From Tamlana sp. I1 (lineage in GTDB: Bacteria > Bacteroidota > Bacteroidia > Flavobacteriales > Flavobacteriaceae): 64,000 nucleotides of DNA. A model generated the notes under the pieces. That model did no database searches, had not been told where the DNA came from, and was given only the letters and a program-made list of their open reading frames with translations. Below are positions 27,256 through 36,724 of this stretch, piece by piece (position 1 is the first letter of the stretch; each line of letters opens with the position of its first letter). Where the stretch lies: assembly GCF_015355625.1 (NCBI RefSeq), contig NZ_JACLAF010000008.1, positions 124,001-188,000 on the forward strand, given 5' to 3'. A program made the translations under genes and the position numbers.

Positions 27256-29268
27256 ATGGCTTTAGATTCAAAAATACCAAAAGGTCCACTTAAAGATAAA
27301 TGGACAGATTATAAAAATCATATTAATTTAGTAAACCCTGCAAACAAGCGTAATATTGATATTATTGTTGTTGGAACAGGTTTAGCAGGAGGTTCGGCAT
27401 CTGCAACATTAGCCGAATTAGGATATAATGTAAAAGCATTTGCTTACCAAGATTCTCCACGTCGTGCGCACTCTATTGCAGCACAAGGGGGAATTAATGC
27501 AGCAAAAAATTATCAAGGTGATGGCGATTCTAATTACAGATTGTTTTACGATACTGTAAAAGGAGGTGATTACCGATCTCGTGAGGCTAACGTTTACCGT
27601 TTGGCTGAGGTTTCAGGAAATATTATCGACCAATGTGTGGCACAAGGAGTTCCTTTTGCACGTGATTATGGTGGATTATTAGATAACCGTTCATTTGGAG
27701 GGGTTCTTGTATCAAGAACGTTCTACGCAAAAGGACAAACTGGACAACAATTATTACTAGGAGCTTACTCTGCGATGAACAGACAAATTGCTCGTGGTAA
27801 AATTGAAATGTTTAACCGTCATGAAATGCTTGACGTTGTTAAAATTGACGGAAAAGCTAGAGGAATTATCGCTCGTAATTTAATTACTGGTGAAATTGAG
27901 CGTCACTCGGCACACGCTGTTGTTATTGCAACAGGTGGTTACGGTAACGTTTATTTCCTTTCAACAAATGCGATGGGTTCTAATGCTACTGCAGCATGGA
28001 AAATTCATAAAAAAGGGGCGTATTTCGCAAACCCTTGTTATACACAAATTCACCCAACTTGTATTCCACGTTCGGGAGACTACCAGTCTAAATTAACCTT
28101 GATGTCGGAGTCTTTACGTAATGATGGTCGTATTTGGGTACCTGCAAAAATCGAAGACGCTAAAGCGATTCAGCAAGGGAAATTAAAACCTACTGAAATT
28201 GCTGAAGCAGATCGTGATTATTACTTAGAAAGACGTTACCCTGCCTTTGGTAACTTAGTACCTCGTGATGTAGCATCGAGAGCCGCTAAAGAGCGATGTG
28301 ATGCTGGATTTGGTGTTAACGCTACTGGTGAAGCGGTTTATTTAGATTTCGCTTCAGCAATCGAGCGTTACGGTAAAGAACAAGCAAAAATTCATAACAT
28401 TGCAAATCCTTCTGCAGAGAAAATCTACGAATTAGGACAAGCGATTGTAGAGGCTAAATACGGAAACTTATTCCAAATGTATGAGAAGATCGTCGATCAA
28501 AATCCATACAAAACGCCGATGATGATTTATCCTGCAACACACTACACCATGGGTGGTGTTTGGGTTGATTATAACTTAATGACAACGGTTGAAGGTTTAT
28601 ATTGTATTGGTGAAGCTAACTTCTCTGATCACGGTGCAAACAGACTTGGAGCTTCGGCTTTAATGCAAGGTTTAGCCGATGGTTATTTCGTATTACCTTA
28701 TACGATTGGTGATTATTTATCGCACGATATTAGAACAGGAAAAATCCCAACAAATACTCCAGAATTTGATGCTGTTGAAAAAGAAGTAAAAGATCGTATC
28801 GATTTCTTCATAAACAACAAGGGAACAAAATCTGTAGACTACTTCCACAAAAAACTTGGAAAAGTAATGTGGGATAAAGTAGGGATGTCTAGAAATGCTC
28901 AAGGCTTGACTGAAGCTATGGCTGAAATTAAAGCGATTCGTGAGGAATTCTGGAAAGAAGTTAAAGTTCCAGGAAGTGCCAACGAGTTAAATCCTGAGTT
29001 AGAAAAAGCTGGACGTGTAGCAGATTTCCTTGAATTAGGAGAGTTATTTGCTAAAGATGCTTTAAACAGAGCTGAATCTTGTGGTGGTCACTTTAGAGAA
29101 GAGTCTGTTGAGCTTGATGGCGAGCAAGAAGGAGAAGCAAAACGTGACGATGTAAATTATGCATACGTTGCTGCTTGGGAGTATAAAGGAGAGCCTGCAG
29201 ATGCGGTATTACACAAAGAAGAATTAGAATTTAAAGACATTGAACTGAAACAACGTTCATACAAATAA
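27256..29268 (+). CDS. sdhA: Succinate dehydrogenase flavoprotein subunit
   Basis: Catalytic FAD subunit of complex II, 670 residues. The dinucleotide fold reads [20 protein letters not shown], and the covalent-FAD histidine sits in [17 protein letters not shown]. Substrate-site residues occur in [14 protein letters not shown]-like sequence ([14 protein letters not shown]) and [17 protein letters not shown]. The length and the [17 protein letters not shown] insert fit the Bacteroidota/epsilon type. It is co-transcribed with sdhC; a small hairpin (29270-29286) and a lipoprotein gene separate it from sdhB. Confidence 0.97.
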   Translation: MALDSKIPKGPLKDKWTDYKNHINLVNPANKRNIDIIVVGTGLAGGSASATLAELGYNVKAFAYQDSPRRAHSIAAQGGINAAKNYQGDGDSNYRLFYDTVKGGDYRSREANVYRLAEVSGNIIDQCVAQGVPFARDYGGLLDNRSFGGVLVSRTFYAKGQTGQQLLLGAYSAMNRQIARGKIEMFNRHEMLDVVKIDGKARGIIARNLITGEIERHSAHAVVIATGGYGNVYFLSTNAMGSNATAAWKIHKKGAYFANPCYTQIHPTCIPRSGDYQSKLTLMSESLRNDGRIWVPAKIEDAKAIQQGKLKPTEIAEADRDYYLERRYPAFGNLVPRDVASRAAKERCDAGFGVNATGEAVYLDFASAIERYGKEQAKIHNIANPSAEKIYELGQAIVEAKYGNLFQMYEKIVDQNPYKTPMMIYPATHYTMGGVWVDYNLMTTVEGLYCIGEANFSDHGANRLGASALMQGLADGYFVLPYTIGDYLSHDIRTGKIPTNTPEFDAVEKEVKDRIDFFINNKGTKSVDYFHKKLGKVMWDKVGMSRNAQGLTEAMAEIKAIREEFWKEVKVPGSANELNPELEKAGRVADFLELGELFAKDALNRAESCGGHFREESVELDGEQEGEAKRDDVNYAYVAAWEYKGEPADAVLHKEELEFKDIELKQRSYK

Positions 29269-29306
29269 GATGATTGTTTCAATCATTAAAACAAAAAAAC
29301 ATATAA

Positions 29307-29825
29307 ATGAATTTCAAAATATTAACTATTAGTATCTTATCTGTATTTTTATTAAATTCTTGTTCTTCAAATGAAGAAAAATTAGATAGTGATAAAAATT
29401 CAATTTTCGGCACCTATGAACTAGAATCATACAACACTGTGCCTTCCACAGATATAAATAATGATGGCATTGCGTCTGAAAATCAGGCATTGGAAAGTAG
29501 TTGTCATCAGAATTTTTCTATCACATTAAATGAAGATAATACTTCTGTTGTTAAATATACCTTTTTAGAGCTTGAACGAGATTCTAATAACATGGAAACA
29601 CAGCAAATAGAATGTTATGTGTCAGATCGTTCTGGAACATTTACTGTTGAAGGTGATGTTTTAACTTTGTCATATGATTCTGATGGTGTTATTGAAAAAT
29701 CAATATTTAATATTGATGGAAATAAAATTACAGGAACAAGTGAGAGTATTGATTTGTTAACAAGAAACTCTGAAGGGAAATTGGTTTATGTAAATGCTTC
29801 TTTAATAGTAATACTTGAAAAATAA
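29307..29825 (+). CDS. Lipocalin-like lipoprotein inside the sdh operon
   Basis: A 172-residue lipoprotein (SVFLLNSCSS, Cys at 19). The mature part begins FGTYELESYNTVP, followed by an aspartate-rich DINNDGIASENQ segment and alternating strands ending FNIDGNKITGTSE; this recalls small lipocalin-like lipoproteins of Bacteroidota. It lies 38 bp after sdhA and 171 bp before sdhB, so it splits a normally tight operon. No link to respiration is known. It is probably a later insertion. Confidence 0.8.
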   Translation: MNFKILTISILSVFLLNSCSSNEEKLDSDKNSIFGTYELESYNTVPSTDINNDGIASENQALESSCHQNFSITLNEDNTSVVKYTFLELERDSNNMETQQIECYVSDRSGTFTVEGDVLTLSYDSDGVIEKSIFNIDGNKITGTSESIDLLTRNSEGKLVYVNASLIVILEK

Positions 29826-29996
29826 TTTCAAAAAATAGAAAGTAAAAATGAAGAATTTTAAAGAACGACTATAGGTTTTAAAAATGGATTGAGATTAATA
29901 ATCTGTTTACTATTTTCTTTTTTCTTATTCTAAAAAATTGAATTATTATCACAATATTAAAGCTAGGTAATGAGCTTTTTTTAAAAGAGAATAAAA

Positions 29997-30740
29997 ATGA
30001 ATTTAACACTTAAAATTTGGAGACAAAAAGACTCAAATGCAAAGGGTCAAATGGTCGATTATAAAGTAACTGATATTTCAGAACATATGTCTTTCCTTGA
30101 AATGATGGATGTTTTAAACGAACAATTGGTAAACTCTGGTGAAGAGCCAGTAGCTTTCGATCATGATTGTCGTGAAGGAATATGTGGTATGTGTTCTTTA
30201 TATATTAACGGTGAAGCACACGGTCCTGATAGAGGAGTTACTACTTGCCAGTTACACATGAGAATGTTTAAAGATGGTGATACCATTACTATCGAGCCTT
30301 GGAGAGCAGCAGCTTTCCCTGTAATTAAAGATTTAATTGTTGATAGAATGGCTTTTGAGCGTATTCAACACGCTGGAGGGTATATTTCTGTAAATACTTC
30401 GGGTAATACGCAAGATGCTAACTCATTACCGATATCTAAAATCGCAGCCGATGAGGCTATGGATGCTGCAACTTGTATTGGTTGTGGTGCTTGTGTGGCG
30501 ACTTGTAAAAACTCATCTGCGATGTTATTCGTAGGTGCTAAAGTATCGCAATATGCATTATTACCACAAGGTCAGGTTGAAGCTGCCGAACGTGTTAAAA
30601 ACATGGTAGCCCAAATGGATCTTGAAGGTTTTGGTAACTGTACCAACACTGGTGCTTGTGAAGTGGAATGTCCTAAAGGCATTTCATTAGATAATATCGC
30701 TAGAATGAATAGAGAACTTATGAAAGCTGCGCTTAAATAA
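29997..30740 (+). CDS. sdhB: Succinate dehydrogenase iron-sulfur subunit
   Basis: Complex II subunit of 247 residues carrying three clusters. The [2Fe-2S] ligands are in [13 protein letters not shown] and the following TTCQLHM; the [4Fe-4S] and [3Fe-4S] ligands are in [15 protein letters not shown] and [15 protein letters not shown]. It relays electrons from SdhA to SdhC. It is the last gene of the operon and is followed by a strong terminator. The 171-bp gap upstream suggests extra regulation or the scar of an insertion. Confidence 0.97.
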   Translation: MNLTLKIWRQKDSNAKGQMVDYKVTDISEHMSFLEMMDVLNEQLVNSGEEPVAFDHDCREGICGMCSLYINGEAHGPDRGVTTCQLHMRMFKDGDTITIEPWRAAAFPVIKDLIVDRMAFERIQHAGGYISVNTSGNTQDANSLPISKIAADEAMDAATCIGCGACVATCKNSSAMLFVGAKVSQYALLPQGQVEAAERVKNMVAQMDLEGFGNCTNTGACEVECPKGISLDNIARMNRELMKAALK

Positions 30741-30764
30741 GCATCTATTAAAATCATATATTTT

Positions 30765-30798
30765 AAAAGCCCGTATCGAATGATATGGGCTTTTTTTT
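30765..30798 (+). terminator. Terminator of the sdh operon
   Basis: AAAAGCCC ... GGGCTTTT stem extended by TATC/GATA and one G-T wobble, with a four-base loop and eight T. The reverse strand also ends in A/T runs, so it can serve the convergent gene ending at 30814. Confidence 0.9.
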
Positions 30799-30813
30799 AT
30801 GGGTGATTTGAAA

Positions 30814-33800
30814 TTAAAAATAAGCTTTCAATTGTACAGACCCTGAATGGATGGTTTTACTGGTTTCTGTTTTTCTTCCGAAGTAGCTTAGATTTAAATC
30901 TAAAAATTTAGTGAGTTTTCGTTGGGCTAATAAAGTCCACGTAAAGTTTTTCCCAGGCTGTAAGCCTTCTAATATTTGATATGCTACTGGTGTGTTGGCG
31001 TTTCCTGTAAAACGATTAGAAATATAATTAAATTCGCCATTCACGGCACTTTTTTCACTGCTTCCCAATGTAAATGAAGCACCGTATTTATTTTGATTTA
31101 GCGTTTCTTCGTCGCCAATGGTATTGTTTTTCTTCGTTGTTTGATAAAAGATATCGAAACTGGAATTATCATTAAATAAATAGGATAGCTTAGGATTTAA
31201 AATCGATTCATTTAAATTGTAATTTTTGCTTGTGAAATTTTCACTTTTACTTTCATTGGTGTTAAATGAAGCGAGCATATTGATAAGCCAACTTTCAACA
31301 ATTTTATGATTGAAATTTATTTGATGACTGCTCAAACTATTTTCAATAAAACCAATGGAAAGTATATTTCTACTTGTGTTTTCAAGATAGGTGTAAGACG
31401 TTGTGTAACGTTGTTTTCCGCGGTTAAAAAAGAAAACATTTCTAAAATTAAGCTGTAAACCTAATAGGTCATCTTCACTGTTTTCAAAAGGATTTAGATT
31501 AAAACCAGAGTTGTTACGTTGCATTTTTCGGTCTACTAAATAACTGGTTTGGTTATAAAAGTGTGACCAAAACCGTTTTGATTTTTTTTCGGAAACCGAC
31601 CATTGCGAAGGGTTAATGGTTAGGGTTTGGCTCAGTCGGTTTTGGTGAGTCTTCACAAAAATACGGTTTGGTAAAAGCACCCGAATGTAGGTGCCTTGAT
31701 CTTGAAACTGCGCCAGTTCAAATTCTTCAAGCTCTTGAATGCCATTTTCATTGTAATCAATCCACGTGTAAGCACCTTGTCCGGGTTCTACTTCCACGTA
31801 AGTGAAATCTTGAAGCGGTAAAGTACCCGAATTGGTTTCAAAAATGGTATTCCAAAAAATAAGTTGCTTGAATAATTTCTGACTGAATTGCAATCGGGAA
31901 TTTATAGATTGCTCATCTTTAATAGTAGCATCTTCACTTTTTAGGTTTCTATAATTGGCGTATAATGATAAATTGGTGTTTTTGTTTTGAATAATTCTAG
32001 AGTCGAGATACACGGTGTTCGAGGTGTTTACTTTTTCCAGACTGTTATTTCTAATACTATCGTTAACCCGATTTATATAACCTACTTGAGCAAAAATTTT
32101 GGTGCTATCGCCAATACCGTAAAAGGCTTCGTAAGCTTTATATTTCTGACTTAAAGCCGTGAGGGTTTGTGTCGCGACCTCTCTTTGTTCGTTGTTTTCA
32201 AAGGCGAATTTTGCGCCAACCCAACTTTTGTTTAGACTATAAGTTACACGGTTATACGACCTAGAAAACGAGGAGTTGTTTATGGTTGAAGTAGTTTTTA
32301 AAAAGCTTGAAAATGAAGTGATATTGAATTTATTTAGTTGTAAATTTATGTTTGTTAAATGACGATTTCCATTAAAACCATCAGAGAAATTTAAGTGCTC
32401 GTAGGTGTAATCTGCAAATCCTTTTTTGTTATGAGCAATTCGCGCACCTGTATTCAATAATGTTTGGTTTCCTAAATTGTAACCAATACCGCTTAGGTTG
32501 GTTTGGTCGAGGTTCCAATCGCGGTTAAATTCTGGATTGTAAAGTCCTTCAATATTTCGGTAGTTTGAACTGATGTAATCGGTGTCTAAAAACACATTTA
32601 AATTCCAGTTGTTGTCACTTTTAATCAGCGCTTGTTCAAGGGTTATTTTGCCCGCGAAGCCATCGTTTTCGTCGTCATCAATGGTTGAAAACAAATTTTC
32701 ATCATATTTACTGCCCGAGCCTTCAAAACTAATCGTGGTTTTTTGGCTTGGTTTATACACGCCGTTTACCACGGCAAGTTGTAATTTTTTTGGTGCTACA
32801 AGTTGTGTAATTGGCGCATAAAAGCCCTGGCCGGGACCAACATATTCATAAATATTATTAATGGCGTTTATACTGCTTAATCGGTATGCGCCTTGGTTTT
32901 CGCCAACAAGGGAGAAGGTTACACTGTATAACTCATCGCTAGCATCGTTTGAAAACACGTAGATTTCTTCGCCGTTTAGGATTTCTTTTTTGTATAAAAT
33001 TCGGTTTTGATTGTATTCGGTTCTTGTGCCCGAAGGTGAAACCATTTTTGTTTGATCGTTTCCAGCCTGCTCTAAAATAGCAACTTGATCTTCAGAAAGA
33101 TTTTGTTGCAGTGGTTGATTTTTTGCATCATTTTCAGAATATACCGAAACACCAATATTTAGTTTTTTACTTTCATAAGTTGCTCCGCCATAACCTACAA
33201 AACGTGTGTAGTTGCGTTCGCTAAATTGATAATCGACAATAACACGCATTTCGGAAGTGATGGGAAATGTTGAGTTAAAAATGATCTCGCCGGCATTATA
33301 ATCGATAATATAATCTTGGTCTTCACCGCGTTTTAAAGCGACACCATTTACAAACAGGGTTTCGCTTCCAGAAACAATAAGCACATACAATTCGCCATTA
33401 GGGCCTTGTAATTTATAAGGGCCTTGGTTGCCTTCTTGGGCGGTAAATTGACTGCGTGTAAATTGTCCGCGAACAATGGCGCCTGCAGCAAACAGATTGG
33501 TTTCATGGTTGTCGTTTCCTAAGTTTACATTAAAATTTAAACCTTGTACACGTTTAGAGAATTTTGAAAAATAAGAGTTGGTATTAATAAGGTCTATATC
33601 TCCAGCGCGAATGTTCCATCGGTCGGTAAAAAGCTCTATAAAAACTTGGTCGAATTCATCTAAACGCTGGGAATAACCGCTTTCTTGTAAAGGGATATTG
33701 GCGTCTTGAATGGAAGCGCGAAGCGACACTTTATCGTTTAGTTTTCCTGTAATTTGAAGATCTAATTCGCTTCTTAAAACCGCATTTTGGTTGTTTCCTA

Positions 33801-34236
33801 CGGTAATGCCACGTGAAATACTTCCGGAAGAACTTAGTCCATCAAAAGGAATAAATTGTTTAGAGCTGTTAGACTGAGTAAATTTGTAAAGACTTTGGTT
33901 TTGGTTATTATTGTTTACAATAATGGCTTCATCCAGTTGTTTGTAAGTTTTGGTTAGAAACTCTGGGTATTTTAAATACTTAATAAGTATCGTGTCTGTA
34001 TCAATAGGCGTATTAAATGTTAAAATGGCTTTGGCAAAATCTACTTTGTAAAGTGTCGAGTCAATTGGGGTTTGGTCTTTTCTGTAGATTGAAAAACCAC
34101 TTGAATTTATGCTTACATTCTCTATATAAATAGTGTCCGTTACAGCAACTTTTTTAGTTCTATAGTTCGAGGTTTTGCTTTGTGAAAACCCACAAAAACC
34201 GATGAAAAACAAAAGAATATACGTGAAACACTTCAT
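30814..34236 (-). CDS. Large outer-membrane beta-barrel protein (1140 aa)
   Basis: Signal peptide at residues 1-18 (FIGFCGFSQ), a beta-rich periplasmic part with SSGSISRGITVGNNQNAVLR and DLQITGKLNDKVSLRASIQD, then several hundred residues of amphipathic strands, ending LKAYF. The segment with RLDEFDQVFIELFTDRWNI resembles a region of SprA-like T9SS proteins, but at 1140 residues this is less than half SprA length. I call it an outer-membrane barrel of unknown function. It is transcribed alone. Confidence 0.75.
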   Translation of the reverse strand: MKCFTYILLFFIGFCGFSQSKTSNYRTKKVAVTDTIYIENVSINSSGFSIYRKDQTPIDSTLYKVDFAKAILTFNTPIDTDTILIKYLKYPEFLTKTYKQLDEAIIVNNNNQNQSLYKFTQSNSSKQFIPFDGLSSSGSISRGITVGNNQNAVLRSELDLQITGKLNDKVSLRASIQDANIPLQESGYSQRLDEFDQVFIELFTDRWNIRAGDIDLINTNSYFSKFSKRVQGLNFNVNLGNDNHETNLFAAGAIVRGQFTRSQFTAQEGNQGPYKLQGPNGELYVLIVSGSETLFVNGVALKRGEDQDYIIDYNAGEIIFNSTFPITSEMRVIVDYQFSERNYTRFVGYGGATYESKKLNIGVSVYSENDAKNQPLQQNLSEDQVAILEQAGNDQTKMVSPSGTRTEYNQNRILYKKEILNGEEIYVFSNDASDELYSVTFSLVGENQGAYRLSSINAINNIYEYVGPGQGFYAPITQLVAPKKLQLAVVNGVYKPSQKTTISFEGSGSKYDENLFSTIDDDENDGFAGKITLEQALIKSDNNWNLNVFLDTDYISSNYRNIEGLYNPEFNRDWNLDQTNLSGIGYNLGNQTLLNTGARIAHNKKGFADYTYEHLNFSDGFNGNRHLTNINLQLNKFNITSFSSFLKTTSTINNSSFSRSYNRVTYSLNKSWVGAKFAFENNEQREVATQTLTALSQKYKAYEAFYGIGDSTKIFAQVGYINRVNDSIRNNSLEKVNTSNTVYLDSRIIQNKNTNLSLYANYRNLKSEDATIKDEQSINSRLQFSQKLFKQLIFWNTIFETNSGTLPLQDFTYVEVEPGQGAYTWIDYNENGIQELEEFELAQFQDQGTYIRVLLPNRIFVKTHQNRLSQTLTINPSQWSVSEKKSKRFWSHFYNQTSYLVDRKMQRNNSGFNLNPFENSEDDLLGLQLNFRNVFFFNRGKQRYTTSYTYLENTSRNILSIGFIENSLSSHQINFNHKIVESWLINMLASFNTNESKSENFTSKNYNLNESILNPKLSYLFNDNSSFDIFYQTTKKNNTIGDEETLNQNKYGASFTLGSSEKSAVNGEFNYISNRFTGNANTPVAYQILEGLQPGKNFTWTLLAQRKLTKFLDLNLSYFGRKTETSKTIHSGSVQLKAYF

Positions 34237-34414
34237 TGGATACTTAAACTGTAAATCCCTTAAATTATTTTGTGAATAGCCTAAGCTAAATCAACCGTAA
34301 AATAATAGTGTAAAAGTAACGTATTATTTATTTTAGCTGAAATTAACGCGTTTTATAAAATGTTACCCTTCATTTTACTTGAAGTCTTCCATTTTTAATT
34401 CAAAAACACAAATA

Positions 34415-35176
34415 ATGAAAATTATATCTTACAATGTAAATGGCGTTAGAGCCGCTATGAATAAAGGTTTTATCGATTGGTTAATAAGTGCAAACCCCGA
34501 TGTTATTTGTCTTCAGGAAATAAAAGCATTAAAGGAACAGTTGGATTTAAGTCTTTTTGAAAAAGCAGGATATGTATATAATTATTGGTATTCAGCACAA
34601 AAAAAAGGCTATAGCGGTGTTGCTATTTTAAGCAAAAAAGAGCCTAATCATATCGAGTATGGCACAGGAATTGCTTCGATGGACTTCGAAGGTCGAAATT
34701 TGCGTGTAGATTTTGATGATGTTTCGGTAATGAGTTTGTATTTGCCTTCGGGAACTAACGATGCGCGATTGGATCATAAATTGGAATATATGGATCTTTT
34801 TCAAGATTATATAAACACGTTAAAACTAAGTATTCCTAATTTAATTATTTGTGGCGATTATAATATTTGTCATGAAGAAATTGATATTCATAACCCAAAA
34901 ATGAAGGGCGTTTCAGGGTTTTTACCTGTAGAGCGTGAATGGTTGGGAAGGTTTATAGATAGCGGATTTATAGATTCGTTTAGGTATATAAACCCAGAAT
35001 TGCAACAGTACAGTTGGTGGTCGTACAGAGCGAATGCACGTGCCAACAATAAAGGCTGGCGATTGGATTATGCGATGGTTTCGCAACCTTTACAAGAAAG
35101 AATTAAAAGAGCCGTTATTTTAACGGAAGCAGTACATAGCGACCATTGTCCGATACTGCTAGAAATAGAAGATTAA
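34415..35176 (+). CDS. xth: Exodeoxyribonuclease III family (AP endonuclease)
   Basis: DNA repair nuclease that cleaves at abasic sites and removes 3' blocks. Length is 253 residues from the ATG at 34415 (MKIISYNVNGVRAAMNKGF); a TTG 36 bp upstream gives an unlikely extension. Catalytic motifs are VICLQEIKA (metal Glu), ICGDYNICHEEIDIHNPK and the terminal SDHCPILLEIED. It ends 25 bp before an OmpA-family gene and the two may share a transcript. Confidence 0.95.
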   Translation: MKIISYNVNGVRAAMNKGFIDWLISANPDVICLQEIKALKEQLDLSLFEKAGYVYNYWYSAQKKGYSGVAILSKKEPNHIEYGTGIASMDFEGRNLRVDFDDVSVMSLYLPSGTNDARLDHKLEYMDLFQDYINTLKLSIPNLIICGDYNICHEEIDIHNPKMKGVSGFLPVEREWLGRFIDSGFIDSFRYINPELQQYSWWSYRANARANNKGWRLDYAMVSQPLQERIKRAVILTEAVHSDHCPILLEIED

Positions 35177-35201
35177 TAACTAAATGATAACTTTAAACAC
35201 C

Positions 35202-36161
35202 ATGATTAAAAAAAGTGTCTTAACCATTTTTACAATTACCCTTTTAGCTTCTTGTGTATCTCCCAAAATATACAAGGATTTAGAGGCTAAATATGCCGAA
35301 TTAAAAAAGGAAAATCGCAAATTGTCAGATGAAAACGAATCGCTTCTCACAGCAAAAGTTGAAGTTGAAAATGCTTTAAAGGATTCTAGAAAAGCTTATG
35401 AAAAAGCCATTGCCGAACGCAACAAGCTGCAAGCCGATTACAATGCAACCTATGCCAATCTTGAAACTTTAAAATCGTCATATAGTGCATTAGAGAAAAA
35501 TAGTTCGGCTGCCATTGCATCGAATTCTAAAAAGAACAGAGAATTATTAGCAGATCTTGAAGCTAAAGAGCGCGCTTTATCAGCTGAAATCACTCGTTTG
35601 GCAAAACTTAAAAAAGAACTTGAAGATCGCTCGAATCGTGTTGCAGAATTAGAGAGTGTTATCGCGGCTAAAGACGCTGCAATGAGTACCTTAAAAGATG
35701 CCATATCAAAAGCCTTAACCGATTTTGAAGGCAAGGGTTTAACTGTAGAGCAAAAGGAAGGAAAGGTTTATGTGTCTATGGAAAATAAACTGTTATTTAA
35801 TTCAGGAAGTTGGGCGGTAGGCACTGAAGGGCGTCGTGCTGTTGAGCAACTTGGAAATGTTTTGGGTGTGAATCCAGATATTGCTGTTTTAATTGAAGGA
35901 CATACCGATAATGTACCCTATAAAGGTAATGGTCCATTAACGAGTAACTGGGATTTGTCTACAAAACGTGCAACATCAATTGTGAATATTCTAAGAGAGA
36001 ATAAAGCCATTAATCCTGAGAATTTAACGGCTGCAGGTCGTGGTGAATTTGCACCTATAGCTTCTAACGAATCGCCTAGTGGTCGTGCGACTAACAGACG
36101 TATAGAAGTGATTTTAACTCCGAAATTAGATGAACTATCTAAGTTGTTAAACGAGAAGTAA
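35202..36161 (+). CDS. OmpA-family lipoprotein with coiled coil
   Basis: Lipoprotein signal MIKKSVLTIFTITLLASC, so the ATG at 35202 is preferred over one six codons upstream. Residues about 20-170 are charged heptads predicting a long coiled coil. Residues about 190-310 are an OmpA/MotB peptidoglycan-binding domain (IEGHTDNVPYKG, RATSIVNILREN, GRGEFAPIASN, NRRIEVILTP). It likely tethers the outer membrane to the cell wall. A perfect-stem terminator follows 28 bp later. Confidence 0.92.
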   Translation: MIKKSVLTIFTITLLASCVSPKIYKDLEAKYAELKKENRKLSDENESLLTAKVEVENALKDSRKAYEKAIAERNKLQADYNATYANLETLKSSYSALEKNSSAAIASNSKKNRELLADLEAKERALSAEITRLAKLKKELEDRSNRVAELESVIAAKDAAMSTLKDAISKALTDFEGKGLTVEQKEGKVYVSMENKLLFNSGSWAVGTEGRRAVEQLGNVLGVNPDIAVLIEGHTDNVPYKGNGPLTSNWDLSTKRATSIVNILRENKAINPENLTAAGRGEFAPIASNESPSGRATNRRIEVILTPKLDELSKLLNEK

Positions 36162-36189
36162 AACTTGTTTGATTAAAATATAAAAGTTT

Positions 36190-36217
36190 AAGGCTGTCTG
36201 AAAAGACAGCCTTTTTT
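36190..36217 (+). terminator. Terminator after the OmpA-family gene
   Basis: Perfect 10-bp stem AAGGCTGTCT / AGACAGCCTT with a GAAA tetraloop and a T-run. Confidence 0.95.
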
Positions 36218-36514
36218 ATGCTTTTAGGATGTTTTCTCAGCGAAAATGAGAAGGATTTCAGAAGAACGCTTTGAGGTGGGTATCGGTAAATAAATAGATT
36301 CGGAGTTGTTTTAAAGAGTTAAGCCTTGTAAATTATTTTGATAACTGTGTAGTTTCAGCTAGATTGTAAAATTTATATAAATTATAATGAAGCTCTCTTT
36401 TTCTAATACAATCATTTTAACACGATCAACTCTCACAACTAAAATCAACTTAAACGCTTTCGTTATTTTTTAGTAATTTCTCTAGATTTTACAAACTCAA
36501 CTAATTAAAGGTTA

Positions 36515-36523
36515 TATATTTGC
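36515..36523 (+). promoter_or_regulatory. Promoter -7 box 1 upstream of tkt (TATATTTGC)
   Basis: Exact match to TAnnTTTGC, 201 bp before the tkt start. It would give a leader of about 195 bases that includes the second box. Confidence 0.6.
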
Positions 36524-36599
36524 AAAAATTAAATCATAAAGCGATTAATGATTTTAAAAACTAGTAAGTGTTTTTTTTACACTTGTAAAATAATTATTA

Positions 36600-36608
36600 T
36601 ATATTTGC
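36600..36608 (+). promoter_or_regulatory. Promoter -7 box 2 upstream of tkt (TATATTTGC)
   Basis: A second exact copy of the same nine bases, 116 bp before the tkt start, followed by CAAAGGTTATC. A TTG lies 14 bp upstream, closer than the usual 17-23 bp spacing. Confidence 0.6.
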
Positions 36609-36724
36609 AAAGGTTATCAACTTATTAAATTGATTCTGAAAAATCTATTTGCAATTAGAATACATTTATTTTAAAGTTAAGTACTGAAGAATACAGGCTA
36701 TTAAATACAAATTATAATTAGAAA

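Larger units (their letters stand above)
36218..36724. other. Non-coding leader region upstream of transketolase
   Basis: About 500 bases without a credible gene between a terminator and tkt. Two copies of the exact -7 box TATATTTGC lie at 36515 and 36600. Between them is a short palindrome AAGTGT-T(7)-ACACTT (about 36566-36584). The first 200 bases show no recognisable signal. Confidence 0.7.
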
